A stretch of DNA of 64,000 nt from Ananas comosus (Eukaryota > Streptophyta > Magnoliopsida > Poales > Bromeliaceae), in NCBI RefSeq assembly GCF_001540865.1, contig NC_033635.1, forward strand, positions 7,437,324 to 7,501,323, read 5' to 3'. A program made the translations under genes and the position numbers. Shown one piece after another: positions 34,725-47,084 of this stretch. The notes beneath the pieces are model-generated. The model ran no database searches. It saw only the letters and a program-made list of their open reading frames with translations, and was not told the origin of the DNA. How positions within the stretch are numbered: position 1 is the stretch's first letter; every line of letters begins with the position of its first letter.

Positions 34725-35642
34725 AGCACGGAACTCATAGCAAGTATGATCGAATCCTTAACTCAAAGGATTTGTAAGTTCAATCTTGACTTTACACTAA
34801 CTCTAGTGTTCTTTACTTCACTTTATGTTGCTACTCTAGCAATCATTGTTCTTTACTTTTCTTTACTTTTGCTAACTCTAGCAATTACGTTCTTTACGCC
34901 CCACTTTGTTTTCACTTTAGTCATTATCATTATTCTTTACTTTACATTGATTCTTTGCCTCACACTACCTCTAGTGTCACTTTACTTTATATTATCAAAT
35001 GCCACTCGATCTATGTCTCATTGTGTCACTCTGTTCTTTCGCCTCACTTTGGTACTCACATTTTCTCTCATGCATACATTTATAGGGTTTTTGACATTCA
35101 TAAGGTTCTTAACCATCACATTACGCAAGTTGTACTCACAATCATGCAACATCACATTTTTATCATTGCTTTACCCTCAAATGCATGCAACAATGTATAT
35201 ACATATGCTCAATTGAATGACACATTAGGCATAGAGGGAAGTTCAACGAGTTTGAAAAGCACCACCCACCTCGTAGGCTTTCAAAGGTGCTCCGACGATT
35301 TTCTTGGGATTTTTAGACCCTTCGTTCTTTACGTGCGGCAAAACGAAGCCCTATTAGGCCATTTTGCTCATATCTTTACATTGGATTTTCGTAATGTTAT
35401 TCCGAGCGCACCAACGCGTCGGAAATATCCCCAATTAGGTTTCTAGATGTAATGCACTGGATCTTAGCAAATTGCAAGATTCGAGTGTTTGATCTGTATG
35501 TGGAGCCTTTCCACAGTTTTTGGATGGTCGTTGATAGTGTCCCGACCCCTGGCACGCATCCCGAGGATGTTGGAGTAGGACTTGGCACCAAAATTCCAAA
35601 ATCGAAATTTTTGGACAGCTCTCTGGTAGCCTGCAGCAGGGC

Positions 35643-35808
35643 TTGTACCGGAACAAGACTGGCCTTGTACCGGTACAAGGGTTGATGATTGTACCGGTAC
35701 AGCCATCGGGCTTGTACCGGTACAGAGCCGCAGACCGAGCAACCCGAGCTTCGGGTTTGCATTTTCGTCGGCCTTGTACCGGTACAAGAACCCGTGTACC
35801 GGTACAAG
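35643..35808. repeat. TACCGGTA palindrome array, LTR J
   Basis: Six units, including the perfect 18-nt palindrome ccttgtaccggtacaagg at 35663-35680; the first unit has one mismatch (gtaccggaac). Confidence 0.9.
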
Positions 35809-36985
35809 GAGGCAGTTTTTGTGCAGTTTGAAACTGCAGGGGGTTTTGTGCGTTTGTAGCCTTCTATAAGTAACCCCACGCCCCTAGGGCATCTCCTGAG
35901 CTTGGAACCTGCAGGGAGAAAGGTGAGGAAGCCCTCCACACCTTCCTTTTCGATTTCTTTGATTTTGGTTGGGGTTTTAAGAGATTAAACCTTCTTTTTT
36001 TGCTCCTTTTGCTTGTTGGAAGCTTTTCCACCATTGGAGCTTGATTTTGGAGCTTGGTAGAGGGAAGATCTTGGGACTTGGATAGTTTAGAGCTTGGATT
36101 GAAGCTTCTAAGAGGTAAGCAACATGTTCTCTCCCTCTAGATTCAAGTTTTATTGAAGATTTTGAGATGAAACCCTAGAATGAGGTTTTAGAGTTAATAT
36201 TGGGCATTTTGAATCTAGGACTTTTGAAGCTAGATTGAGTGGATTAGAGGCTTCCATTAGGTTGGATTGGATGAGCCCTAGCTTCATTTTGGAGCTTTAG
36301 AGGAGATTTTGCACTAGAGGTGAGTTTTCCTCACCTATGATTGATTAGCTTAATGATTGAGCTATTGATGGTTCGTTTCGTTCGTGTGACGCATGTTTCT
36401 CTACCTCTAAGCTACTAGGAGACTAGAGGACACCCTCGTTGGAGCGCACGAGGAGTTTCGTTGCCATCGGTGGATTTGGCTTTGGAAAAATGGGGCGAAA
36501 TGACCCCTATGCTCTTTCTACTTATTGTAAAATATTTTTAAGTTCATTTCTATGCTAAATGGGATTTATATGAATTTTAGAGCACTTAAAATGCATGCCT
36601 CGTGTATTATGAAAATTTCACTATATAGTAGAGCTATATGAGTAGAATGCATGCATATGGGAAAAGCGTTTATTTTACAAGTGGAAAATACATCTCTTAT
36701 GAGGATTATGACTTGGAATATGTGCTTTGGAACATAGTTGCCATGTTTTGACATAGAAAACAAGAGTGTCATAAAGGGGCACTCGAAACTAGTGAACTAT
36801 GGAACTGCAACATAGAGATATATTGATAGGCCTTTGTACATCTGCTATATATATTCCATGTTAGAGACATGATGACATAGAGATAGGCCTTTGGGACACT
36901 CGATACATTCCATGTTATTAGACATGAGGACTTGGTACTTGCGAATAGATCGTTTCAGTACTTGCCATTGTGTCATTCCGCACAT

Positions 36986-37010
36986 GCTTGTGAGGGTCGC
37001 TCCCTAAAGC
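36986..37010 (+). other. LTR stem-loop 1 (J), damaged
   Basis: aggg tcgct ccct core kept; the right outer arm reads aaagc instead of acaagc. Confidence 0.6.
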
Positions 37011-37517
37011 GCACTCCGCCGGAGTAGCCATCGCGATAACTATTTCGACGGTCCGGGAATTGGCGCGAAGTTGGATTGCCGTGAGATAGGCTCATCCCTA
37101 GGTGGGGATGAATGATACCACTGGGGCCATTAGGCTCGGCACGGCAGAAGCCTACGGTGTGGGTCGGTTCTCAGGGCATAGACAGGCCTTCGTGGGTCTC
37201 TGCCAGATTGGCCTATATATATATATCTTTACGACATGTGGAGATGATGACTTAGAGTATTATTTGGACATTGACATAGAATAGTATAAAACGGAACTTT
37301 ACTTTATTTCGCATTGTGGACATTATGATAGTTGAGACTGTTACTTTCAATGAATGGTTGTTTCATACTTATGCTATTTAGCTAAGTAGAGTATATTGTA
37401 GTAGTAATTTGCATTTTACTATACTTCGCTTTTCTACATTTTTGGGGTCACTAACCTCTCTGTAGCTTTGGGCTTGTGTGGTGCATTCACTGAATGGTCC
37501 AGTTAATTGACGACTGG

Positions 37518-37535
37518 GACTATTTTTAATAGTTC
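37518..37535 (+). other. LTR stem-loop 2 (J)
   Basis: Arms gactatt/aatagttc with one unpaired base, loop ttt. Confidence 0.6.
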
Positions 37536-37983
37536 TCATGCCCGCCGTTTGTGGTTTATTGCTTTTCATGAGCCTTCGGACCCGCGAGGAGGCACGGAGA
37601 TGCCGGGCAAGGGATCGCTTAGCCTAGATAGCGAGGAGGTAGTATTGCCTAGGTGTTTACTTCTTTCTTTTTGTAGTTTGAGAAGAGTGGAGATTTTCAG
37701 TATTCCATGTATTAGAGACCACCTTATGTACGCTTAATTATAGCTCTTGTATTTGGCATTTTATTGTTCTACTCTAATGTTTTATTTAGTGCGATTTACT
37801 GTTTTATCCTTATCCCTTGTGTGTGCATTTTTAGACATTTATTATGCTATGATACTCTAGATGTCTTTTTACATTTGCGTTATTATTGTTGTTTTTAGAC
37901 GCTTATATGTTAGTTAGATCATACTGGCGGGTCTTGGGGCACGCCCGGGCGGCTCCGTGGTGCCGGGGGTGATCGATTAAATT

Positions 37984-37995
37984 TGGTATCAGAGC
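37984..37995 (+). promoter_or_regulatory. PBS after LTR J
   Basis: tggtatcagagc, preceded by gattaaat as in C. So J is a 5' LTR, but only about 37 bp of its internal region remain. Confidence 0.88.
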
Positions 37996-38032
37996 TGGGA
38001 GTTGAGTCTTAAGGCTGTCAAATCTTGAAGAG

Positions 38033-39812
38033 ACCCCCGCGAAGGAAGCTGTCTATGGCCCTGAGACCCACCGTTATGACTGTCTCGCGGTGCGGCCTAA
38101 TGGCCCGTGGTAGTCATCATTCCCACCCTAGGAACTGAGCCTGTCCACGGCAAGTCCACTTCGGCCGCCCAATCCGCACGAGCGAATATGAATCCAATGG
38201 GCTATCTCCGGAGTGCGCTTGTAGGGAGCGAGCCAATAGCTAGATAGCACCGAATAGAGCACAATGGCAGTAGGTCAACATCTGTCGCAAAGTCACAGTG
38301 CTCATGTCTAATAACATGGAATTGTGTCAAGTATTCAACGGCCTTCCTATGTCAATCATGTTCTAACCATGGCAATATTAGCAGATAGAGTGGCCTATCA
38401 ATATGTCTCTATGTTTGCATCGTTTCATAGTTTACTAGCTCAATTCAATGTGCCCTTGATGACACTCTTGTCTCTATGTCAGAGCATGGCAACTATGTTA
38501 TCACAAATACATATTCCAAGTCGTAATCCTCGATAAGTGATGTATTTCAGACTTGAAATAAACACTTTTCCCATTATGCATGCGTTTCTACTCTATATAG
38601 GCTCTACTATAGTAGTGAAATTTTCATAAATACAAGGCATCATTTAAGTTGCTGCTAAAATTACATATAAATTTCGATATAGCCATAGACAATGATTTAA
38701 AATACTTTACAATAATAGAAGAGCATTAGGGGCCATTTTCCGTCCCATTTCCACGATCAAACACCAAAACTCTTGACTCTTACGCAAGCTACCGACGAGA
38801 TGCCACTAGCCTCCTAGCCCTAAAGATGGAGGAACAAGGTTAAACGAATCTTACGATTTAAACCTTAACTCAATCAATATAGCAACATAAGGCTTAAGAT
38901 GGAGAAAAACTTCACGCTAGGTGAGGAAATTTCTCTTCTAGCTCCATGGGAGTTAGAGTTTCCTCAAATCCCACCTAAATAAAGGTTCCAAACCATCATT
39001 TTAGGTCTTCAAACACCTCGAAATCCAAAAAACCCCCAAATAAACCCTAAATACCAAATCTAGGGTTTCTGCTAGTAACTCTAGGAAAAAATGTATTCAA
39101 ATGGGTTCAAGCAAGCACGGAGATACTAAGATGGAAGCTCATCCACCTCAAAACCCAGTAGGGTTTGAAGTTGATGTCTCTCCAACAAAGCTCCAACCGC
39201 AGTTCAAGGCCACCAAAGTGAGAAATGGGGAGAAGATGATGCTCACCAGGCCTCCAGCCAAGCTCCTTCTCCTTTTCTTCTTCTTCTCTTCTTCGTCTCT
39301 CTTCTTCTCTGCTCCTATAATGCAAGGGATTGAGAAAATGAGGGAAAGAGGAGAAGAAGGCTTTCTATTAGGCTGCTAAAGTACAACAATCCTAACAAGC
39401 GGCTGCAAAATTCAAAATCACTCAGCCCCGGTATGGACAGTTTCGCCCAGAGGGACCGGGTCTACCCCGACCTGGGACCGGTCTCTCAGCCTGCCCCCGA
39501 AAATCCAACGTTCGGGAACCGGTCTCTCCTTGCAAGGGACCGGTCTCTTCCCGCGGAGACGCGCTCGGGGACCGGTCTCGACTGCCAGGGACCGGTTGCC
39601 TCGCTGGCTGCGCAGCACTGTTCACTGGGGGACTGGTCTCTCCTATCAGGGACCGGTCCCCGAGAGTAAAAACTCTCAGGACACCGCCAAAACCCTCGAG
39701 ATCGAACTTTTAGGCCGGTATACCATCGACGGCCCTCCACCAAGTGTGGAAAAGTTCGGAATACAAATCGAACACTCGAACCTCGCAATTTGCAAAGGTC
39801 CAGTGTGCTACA
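38033..39812 (-). repeat. LTR K (C family, minus orientation, partial)
   Basis: Inverse of the first two thirds of the J/S LTR, ending gtgtgctaca. Faces LTR J head to head across about 60 bp. Includes a palindrome array at 39440-39665. Confidence 0.8.
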
Positions 39813-39960
39813 GAACCGGTCTCTCGGGGACCGGCCTCTCAGGCAGGGACCGGTTCCCGAGAGCTGATCTTCCAGGACTTAGCCGACTTTTCAGCTGCTC
39901 AGTTTTCACGCGTTCGGGGACCGGTCTCTTCCACCAGGGACCGGTCCCTGAGAGCTCAAA
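39440..39960. repeat. ACCGGT palindrome arrays of K and of LTR I
   Basis: 39440-39665 belongs to K (six exact cores); 39813-39960 belongs to LTR I, so two different LTRs carry arrays side by side. The Arg/Gly/Pro-rich ORFs read here (GDRSL, RPVPG) are only translations of the array. Confidence 0.85.
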
Positions 39961-40128
39961 AACTGCAGTTTGCAGATTTTTGATACTTTAGCTCTCGAAA
40001 ACCTCCCATAACACACTTTTGATCGTTTTAACACCTTCGGACTTTCCGAAGTGTACCGTCCTCGTACTTTGATCAATTTGACTAAAGTCCGACATTTATA
40101 TTCTGAATTTTCGGTATATTACACCGCC

Positions 40129-41086
40129 AAAGTATCCGATGAGCCACTCGAGAGGGCGAGGTTCTTCAGCGCCCCGTGGAGCGCCAGATCGTCGTCGACC
40201 GTCGCGTTGTGTGATCTGTGGTGGTCCCCACTTTCCACCGCAGTGTCCACAACGTGGGGGCAAGTGCTTTATCTGTGGCCAGGAGGGCCATTTCCGTTCT
40301 GAGTGCTCGAGGGGTTCTTCACCAGCACCATCATCAGCATCGGCACCTACGTCCTCAGCCCCGAGTTAGGGGACTCCATCGACACAGTACCAGACTGGGC
40401 GACCACCTGTATATTGTCAGTTTAAGGGATGTCAACAGGGTTTAAGTGGGCGTATGTATGCCGCCCAGACCAAGGAGGCCGTAGGAGCAGAGGAAGTCGT
40501 GCAAGGTATCATTTTGATTAATGATGTTCATGTTCGTGCATTGTTTGATACGGGTGCATCGCATTCCTTTATTGATCAGCTGTTTGCCGAGTTACATAGC
40601 ATTCAGCTAATACCTACTTTGCATCCGGGATGAGTGATCGTGCCCGACCATACCCTGAATATTCGAGAGTATTGCCCTAGCTGCCCTATTCGAGTAAGCG
40701 ACTGGATTATGCCGGTTGACTTGTTAGCACTACACAAACTGGGTGAGTTTGATGTAGTGTTGGGTATGGATTGGTTGACACAGTATTATGCCACTATTGA
40801 TTGCACGAATAGAACGGTGACCTTTCGGGAACAGGGTCGGCAGGAGTTTGTGTACAAGGATGCCAAAGTTCGTTGTTCGCAATGACTATTAGTTCTTCGT
40901 AAGCTCGACAGTTGATTCGAAAGGGTTGTGTAGCCTTTTTGGCTAGTATTACTGTGAGGGATGGAGGAGTTCCCAAGATTGATGATATCCAGATAGTGCG
41001 GGAGTTTGGTGATGTGTTTCCAGCTAAGTTGCCAGGTATGCCACCTGATAGGGAAGTTGAGTTTGTAGTAGATCTTATCCCTGAGA
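40129..41086 (+). pseudogene. Chromovirus H gag end, protease and start of RT
   Basis: Continues H gag after LTR I. A zinc knuckle CFICGQEGHFRSEC follows an Arg-rich stretch (SHSRGRGSS). Then come a TAG at 40367-40369, the protease site LFDTGASHSFID near 40535-40570, a TGA at 40631-40633, [18 protein letters not shown], a frameshift near 40865 and the RT approach [22 protein letters not shown]. It is cut by LTR L at 41092. The rest of pol is not found in the window. Confidence 0.88.
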
Positions 41087-41091
41087 CTACC

Positions 41092-42679
41092 TGTCACGCC
41101 CCGAGCCCCGCCTATTTGGCCGAGTTCGGGCGCGTCGACAGACCGCCGAACGGACAGAGTTTTCCTTGTACGTCCTAGGCGTCGCAATCAATACAATGAA
41201 CATTACAATGGTTCCAACTAGGAACAGATATCAATCAAGATTGCATAGAGGGAGGTATCAAAAACATAACACATCCTGTTATTACAAGCATTCACATTCA
41301 AACATTTTACATTTTTCATTACATACGACCTCCGAATGCAATTAAGTTATCACAATTAATATTACAGGTTTGATACATTATTTTCTTTTCATTTCCCTCT
41401 ACCCCTAGGCTATGCCGACTCGGAGTACCGCTATCTCTGGTCTCTGGGTAGGGCGCTATCTATAGAGCTACGCCCTTTCCTCGCGCCGCCGCGCCGCTCA
41501 CGTGCGAACCTGAAACACCCCAAAACAACATGGGGTGAGAACCAACTCCATGGTTCCCAGTGGGTACGGCCACCCAAGGGAGGAACTCGACCAATAGGTC
41601 CAAGGAGGCAACTGCAGATTAGTTTAATAAACAGATAGATAGATATTTGACTATGCAATTAATAAAACCATACATTGCCTCGCTAATGCAATATGAATAT
41701 TATGCAACTATGCAACTGCATAATCAACTAGTAGATATGTTAATTCTACATTTACTTTGCTACTTTAGCTCATTTCATTCAATTGTAAGGTTTCCATTAC
41801 CTTATGTTCACAACTCAAGTTCAACTTGCTTCTAAGGTCTCTATTACCTCAGGTTCTTGCCTCGATCACTAGCTTATAAGGTTCCCATTAACCTAATCAA
41901 GCTAACCACCCGACTCGGCCTCGAGTCAATCATCCGCGGATAGTCCGTGCACTGGCTGCACCTCAGCCTGGCTGCCGTCGCAGCCTACCGCAGATCGCAT
42001 GCATTATTTAGCATTTCTATAATATGTTCATCATGCATTCTATGGTAGTCGTAGCATAGCAATTAACATGCATTCGCCTAGCATTTAACTCTTGCATTCA
42101 TCTACTATTTATATGCATCAATATGAATTTACATTTCTCTTAGACATAAAGGGCGACCTAGTCGCTTCGGTAAGCACAACCCACCTTAACTTACTCTCCG
42201 ATTGCTTGTAGTCACTTGCAATCGGCCGCCCGCGACACCCGCGATCCGGTTTGGCTCGAACTCTCGCGCAATCACCCAAACGATCTCCGATTTGCGATCC
42301 GAAAATTAAAGGTCTTCGGTTATGTGCCACGGTGCTTCAAATCCGTTTTTATGATTTTACGACGTCGCCTCGGCCCTTCAGGCGGAAACGAAGCCTAAAC
42401 GTCCGTTTCTTTAATAACTTTGTAACGGCTCGTCGGATTGCCGATCCGTCTTCGCCAACGCGTTTCGTTACCTAGCAATTAGGTTTATATATGTTCAATT
42501 TAGATCAAACCCTCATATTTTAAAAATTTACATTTTGGAGCCCTAGGTTACAACTATGCAAGAAATCTCTAAATTGATCCATGATTCAAGCATTAATCAT
42601 CTAGATAGGATGCTAGGACTCCTCTAAATCCATTTATAAGGTATTTAAACCAAGCATTAAAGATCTACCATTAAAGGGC
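41092..42679 (-). repeat. LTR L, end part, inserted in H RT
   Basis: Starts tgtcacgccccgagccccgcc directly after the H flank ctacc (41087-41091). Carries stem-loop 2 at 41539-41556. It is interrupted at 42680 by K'; its other end is not visible. Confidence 0.75.
41539..41556 (-). other. Conserved LTR stem-loop 2 (L)
   Basis: Arms gaacca/tggttc, 6-nt loop, followed by ccagtggg. Compared with gaacta/tagttc in C, one T-A pair is a C-G pair. Confidence 0.68.
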
Positions 42680-43105
42680 TGTCACGCCCCGGGACCGGCG
42701 GAGGCCCTCCCGGTAGCGTGCCCAGACCCGCCATATGTCTACACATATAAGGCGTCTAGAATAAAAGCGGAAGTAAAAGCAAGTAATAGAACAAATAGAA
42801 AAAGTGAAATAACTAGCAACTAATGATATCAGAGCGAGAAAAGTTCTAACATCTATATCAAAGTAAAGCTAGTCAAACAAAGAAACCATAAGTAGTACAA
42901 TAACTATCTCTAGTACAAAAATGGTGGTCTCTATACATATACGGGTACAACTCTCAACCTCTCACAAAAAGAAAACAAGAGAGGTAAACCACCTATCGAA
43001 CGATCCCTCGGTAAACACGCTAGCCCGAGGCGATACCCTTTCCGCGATCCCTGGCCTCTCCCTGCGTGGAAGGCTCTGAAAAACATCGAGAAAAAGAGGG
43101 CGTGA

Positions 43106-43124
43106 GAACTATAATTTATAGTTC
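43106..43124 (-). other. Conserved LTR stem-loop 2 (K')
   Basis: Identical to C: gaactataatttatagttc. Confidence 0.7.
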
Positions 43125-43633
43125 CCAGTGGGCAATTACTGACCCCAGCTCACTGCACCACTAGGCCCCAAAAGAAAAAGGTAAATAACGACATATAGTA
43201 ATATGCAATAAATAGCAAACATGAAAACTGCTGAAAGAAAGCATGATTGAAATGCTATACTACTATGTCTCAACATAATACACAAGTAAACCTCACGATG
43301 CAATATGTCAATGCACAAGGGTAAACTCTATCCAAACAACCGAGTATACTACGATGCAATAATGAAACCGGCAAGTATAATAAATGTACCAATGCTATAT
43401 CATAAGCGTGTCCAAGTAGTCCAACTACTAGTAGTGATTGTTCATATTCCACACCGTGTCGATTTTCATTTCCAATTTAAGGACCTACCCAAGGTAGTCC
43501 AGTTTGTGCCGCCTAAGTGCCGGTGGTAGCCCGACATTCCTACACATGGAATGTGTCTGTCCCACTCGACCCCGTAGGCGTCTCAATACCGCACGAGCGA
43601 ACAAAAGTCGCATAGGCCAACTCCAGAGTGCCG

Positions 43634-43659
43634 GCTTGTGGGGAGCGACCCTCACAAGC
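43634..43659 (-). other. Conserved LTR stem-loop 1 (K')
   Basis: Outer arms gcttgt/acaagc, loop agcga; one inner pair is g-t. Confidence 0.68.
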
Positions 43660-44924
43660 ATGTGCGAATGAGCACAAATGGCAAACAAGCAAGGTCACTG
43701 TCTCACATACCCAATCCTCATGTCTCTAACATGGTATAGTCACTAGCATCCCGAAGATCTAGTTCAGAGTCATAATGTGAAGTCCCAACACACACTTGCT
43801 TAGTGCCTCTTTATGACACTTAAGCTCCACAACTAATCATGTTCCAATTAAGACATTAACATTAATGCTCACTATGCCCCGGGCCCCAATGCCTCTTCAT
43901 GACATTGGCCCAATCTCACATATCATCTAAGTTCCTAAGCCTCTCTAGGCTTTCAAAAATCCCTAATGTCACATCTGGTATATAGTTTGAATGCATGAAA
44001 GCAAGGTTCGTTTTCATAATAGGGATTATAATTTCAAGTTTCAACTAGAATGCTAGGCCGCACATGCATGCTCTCTACTATATAGAGGTCCCAAAATTTA
44101 CTACACATAACCTATGCATGCTAAGCATTCTAAAATTCATAATAAATACATTTAACATGAAAATGCAAGAATTTCAACTTTACGAAACATTTAACACTAA
44201 ATATGAGCATTTCTCATATTGTATGCTAGGCCAAACCCACCGAACCGTCGCGTGCTCCTTCGATTCGTCGAACGGAGTTGTCCACGAGCCTCAAGATACC
44301 CTAAAGTGATCAGCGAAGAGATACGAGAGCATTACGACCAACCATGAGCTCAAACATCAATCTAGAAACAAATAGGGCCAAAATTCACCTCAAGAGAAGA
44401 AATCTCTTCTAAAGCTCCAAAAGAGAGCTAGAACCCTTCCAATCCAAGCTCAAGGAAGGCTCTAAACCAATTAATCTAGCCTCAAAAACCCTAGATCAAA
44501 AAGCCCCAAAATCAACCGAAAATCTCATTTCTAGGGTTCCATTTACAAAAACTTTCAAAACAAGATCTAGAGGAGGGAAATAAGCAACAAACCTCCTTAG
44601 AAGCTCCAATCCTAGCTCCAAAGGTGTAGATCTCCTCCTATGCAAGCTCCAAGTCCAAGCCCCAAGCACCAAGGAAGAAGAGAGGGTGAGGAAGATGCTC
44701 CAAGTCCTCTAAAAGCTCTCAATCTTCTTCTTCTTCCTTCCTCCTTCTCCTTCTCCTTCTCCTTCTTCTTTTTCTCCTCTACCAAGGGTGTGGAGAGAGT
44801 TGAGAGAAGAGAAATGAGGAGAAGAGAGGGTAGAGGGGTCATATAGACCCTCTATTGTAACAAAATCCCAAGAGGCCCCTAAAAAATCCAATATTACATC
44901 AGCCCGAACTGGGCAGTTTTCGCC

Positions 44925-45130
44925 CAGAGGGACCGGTCTCTCCCAAGCAGGGACCGGTCTCTCGCTGCGAACCCGAAAAACCATCGTTCGGGAACCGGTC
45001 TCTCCCTGCGTGGGACCGGTCTCTCACTGGCGAAGACTGCTCAGGGGGACGCTCGCCTGCGCAGGCGACCGGTTGCCTCAGGCTGCCTACTGTCATTAGG
45101 GGACGACGTCTTTTCCTCCAGGTGACCCCG
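44925..45130. repeat. ACCGGT palindrome array, K'
   Basis: Exact units up to about 45025, then distorted ones (gacgctcgcc, ggacgacgtctt). Confidence 0.8.
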
Positions 45131-45286
45131 TCCCGAGAGTGAAAACTCTCAGGACCCAACCAAACGTCAAGTTTTCCGAACTTTTTAGGTCGAAGACATT
45201 TCTACAGACCTCACCCCAGTGCTGGAAAGCTCGAAATATATCCAAACACCTCGAACCTCGCAAATTTGCAAAGGCCGTGTGTTACA

Positions 45287-46645
45287 TTCAAGAAGCACTT
45301 TTTGTGTTTTGGAAGCAGTTCTTACAGCTGTCCCCAATGGGTATTCTCTCATCGACAGTTAGAGTCGATCCGAATGAAGTACAATCACGAATTTCCGAGA
45401 TCACTTCCTTACAATTTTGAGAACGCTATTAACCCTATATGCTATGCATGAAGAATATAATGTGAGCACCAATGAGAATGAAAGAACAATGTGAACAATA
45501 AAACATAGTTCGAGTGGCATTCGACCAATGTAAAATAAAGGGACACTAGTAGTGTGTGTGGCATCAAAGAGAAATGTGACGCAAGAACATGATAATGATT
45601 AGAGACAAGTAAGAAAATGAAAGTAGCAATAAAGAATGAGTAAGTTAACGAACATATTGCAGAGTTAGCAAATAAAGTGTGTAAAGACACTAGAGTTAGT
45701 GTAAAAACATGATTGAACTATATATCCTTAAGTTAAGGCTTGATCATTTTGCTATGAGTTCGGTGCTTGATGGGCGGTCACTCCCACTCGATGCGATACT
45801 CTCCGAAGTTTGCATCACGGGTTGGAATAAACCCAGGAGTCTTAGCGGGAGGCAGATGAGGCCCGCGATGATGGACTTAATGTTGGCAGTTAATGTGGCG
45901 AAATCGCCCGGGGTTAGCCGTCGAGATTCAAAAGAAGCAAAGAACAAAGATTAAAGATAAAGAGTAAGAACAAACGAATGCATACAGCTGGCATGATTTA
46001 CGTTCAGCATATTTCTTGCTTTATTGTTCGACGCATCATTACATGCATGATTATAGTTTGGTTACTATTTCTACTTATCCTTTCTATTAATGCTGAGTTA
46101 GTCCTAATAGAAAATCGTGAGAATTTTGGGGCGAACCGCACTGGAAACTTCGTTGTAGTTCTCACCCCACTATTTCAACAAAGCCGGGACCGAGCGAGCC
46201 GGCGAGCGACCGCGGTAAAGGTATCATGCCTATAGAATGGCTACCAAGTCGGAGTTTAACATTTGTAGTAGATCCTTTATTCATCTTTTTGTATTTGCCT
46301 GAATTGAGATGTATAAGAAAAGGAATGTTATTTATCCTCGAGGGAGAATGTGATGTAAAATAGAAATGATGAAAAGTATGTAAAGACTATGAATGCAATG
46401 TATGCTGATCAAAGAGAATCATAGTACTTGTGTATTGTTTAGTTTCCTTTCTTGATCACTGCATGGCTATTGCTTATCTCCGTGTAAGCCGTTTGTGTAT
46501 GTTTCCGCTTAGTGCTTTTCTCATACTTCGAAAGATGTACAGGTGATATGAGCGTTGGAGGAATAAGGGGCAAAACCTGTCCTTTCGCGGCGTGTTGACG
46601 TGCTCGCGCCCGGCCAACTTGGTATCTGGTCCGACGGGTATGACA
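45287..46645 (+). repeat. LTR M (I family, plus orientation, noisy copy)
   Basis: From about 45420 it is an indel-rich inverse of LTR I (34260-35100), ending gacgggtatgaca. The first 130 bases are unassigned. Short ORFs here are not credible. Confidence 0.65.
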
Positions 46646-46651
46646 GATATT

Positions 46652-46664
46652 TGGTAATCAGAGC
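46652..46664 (+). promoter_or_regulatory. PBS after LTR M, with an extra base
   Basis: tggtaatcagagc, one base longer than tggtatcagagc. Makes M the 5' LTR of an element whose body runs into the gap. Confidence 0.7.
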
Positions 46665-46984
46665 CAAGAGTGAAAGAATAAGGAATGGACTCTAGAGGCC
46701 CTTAGATTGGAGAGACCTTAAGGATCTAGGAAACGTGAAGTATCGTGGAATCAAAGTTAAGCCGAAAAGCATGTGATGGGTTAAGCTTGGGATGTCTCTA
46801 ATTGATAGAACTAGTTAATTTCGTTCGTGCTTTCTTCTCGTGTTTGTGTCGGGCGGCCCGAAACACATAATGCTTGCGGGGCAAGAACGAATGCATAAGT
46901 GCTATTCGCCAAAATGGGTATGCGTCAAGTAATGTCGTACAGTGCTAATGTGTATTGGCTTCGTTTATATCTCTGCAACACAAC
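46665..46984 (+). other. Leader of element M up to the gap
   Basis: Non-coding sequence after the PBS. No domain recognised. Confidence 0.4.
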
Positions 46985-47084
46985 NNNNNNNNNNNNNNNN
47001 NNNNNNNNNNNNNNNNNNNNNNNNNNNNNNNNNNNNNNNNNNNNNNNNNNNNNNNNNNNNNNNNNNNNNNNNNNNNNNNNNNNN
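46985..47084. other. Assembly gap of 100 N
   Basis: Exactly 100 Ns, the usual placeholder for a gap of unknown size. ORFs read across it are meaningless. Confidence 0.98.

Larger units (their letters stand above)
35448..37974 (+). repeat. LTR J (C family, plus orientation)
   Basis: Starts tgtaatgcactggatcttag, close to the S start tgtagcacactggacctttg, and ends before a PBS. 2.53 kb, the same length as S. Differs from S in carrying TACCGGTA palindromes where S has GACCGGTC. Stem-loop 1 at 36986-37010 has lost two bases in one arm; stem-loop 2 lies at 37518-37535. Confidence 0.8.
33817..40123 (-). mobile_element. LTR I inserted in H gag (TSD ccgcc), holding nested LTRs J and K
   Basis: Starts tgtcacgccccggagtcgg, ends cggtatattaca, with perfect TSDs ccgcc at 33812-33816 and 40124-40128. 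LTR I proper is 33817-35447 plus 39813-40123; no coding sequence, so it is a solo LTR or a collapsed element. A related copy at 56145-58026 shows that about 750 bp of LTR I are missing where J and K sit. Confidence 0.85.
42680..45286 (-). repeat. LTR K' (C family), full length
   Basis: Starts tgtcacgccccgggaccgg, ends gtgtgttaca; about 2.6 kb and the closest match to the C 5' LTR. Flanks agggc and ttcaa differ, so no TSD: either one side is rearranged or the assembly is wrong there. From about 45030 it shows many small indels relative to 31890-32805 and to K. Confidence 0.8.

Noticed and set aside
34674..35216. 180-codon ORF rich in Leu, Thr and Phe resembling a membrane protein
   Set aside because: Lies wholly in LTR I and arises from ctttac and ttctttg repeats; the I' copy has a different, broken frame.
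39422..39991. Overlapping Arg/Pro/Gly-rich ORFs on both strands (also at 21043, 32412, 44709, 57557, 61043)
   Set aside because: They are translations of ACCGGT palindrome arrays, open in several frames because of composition, with no domain and no conservation of frame.
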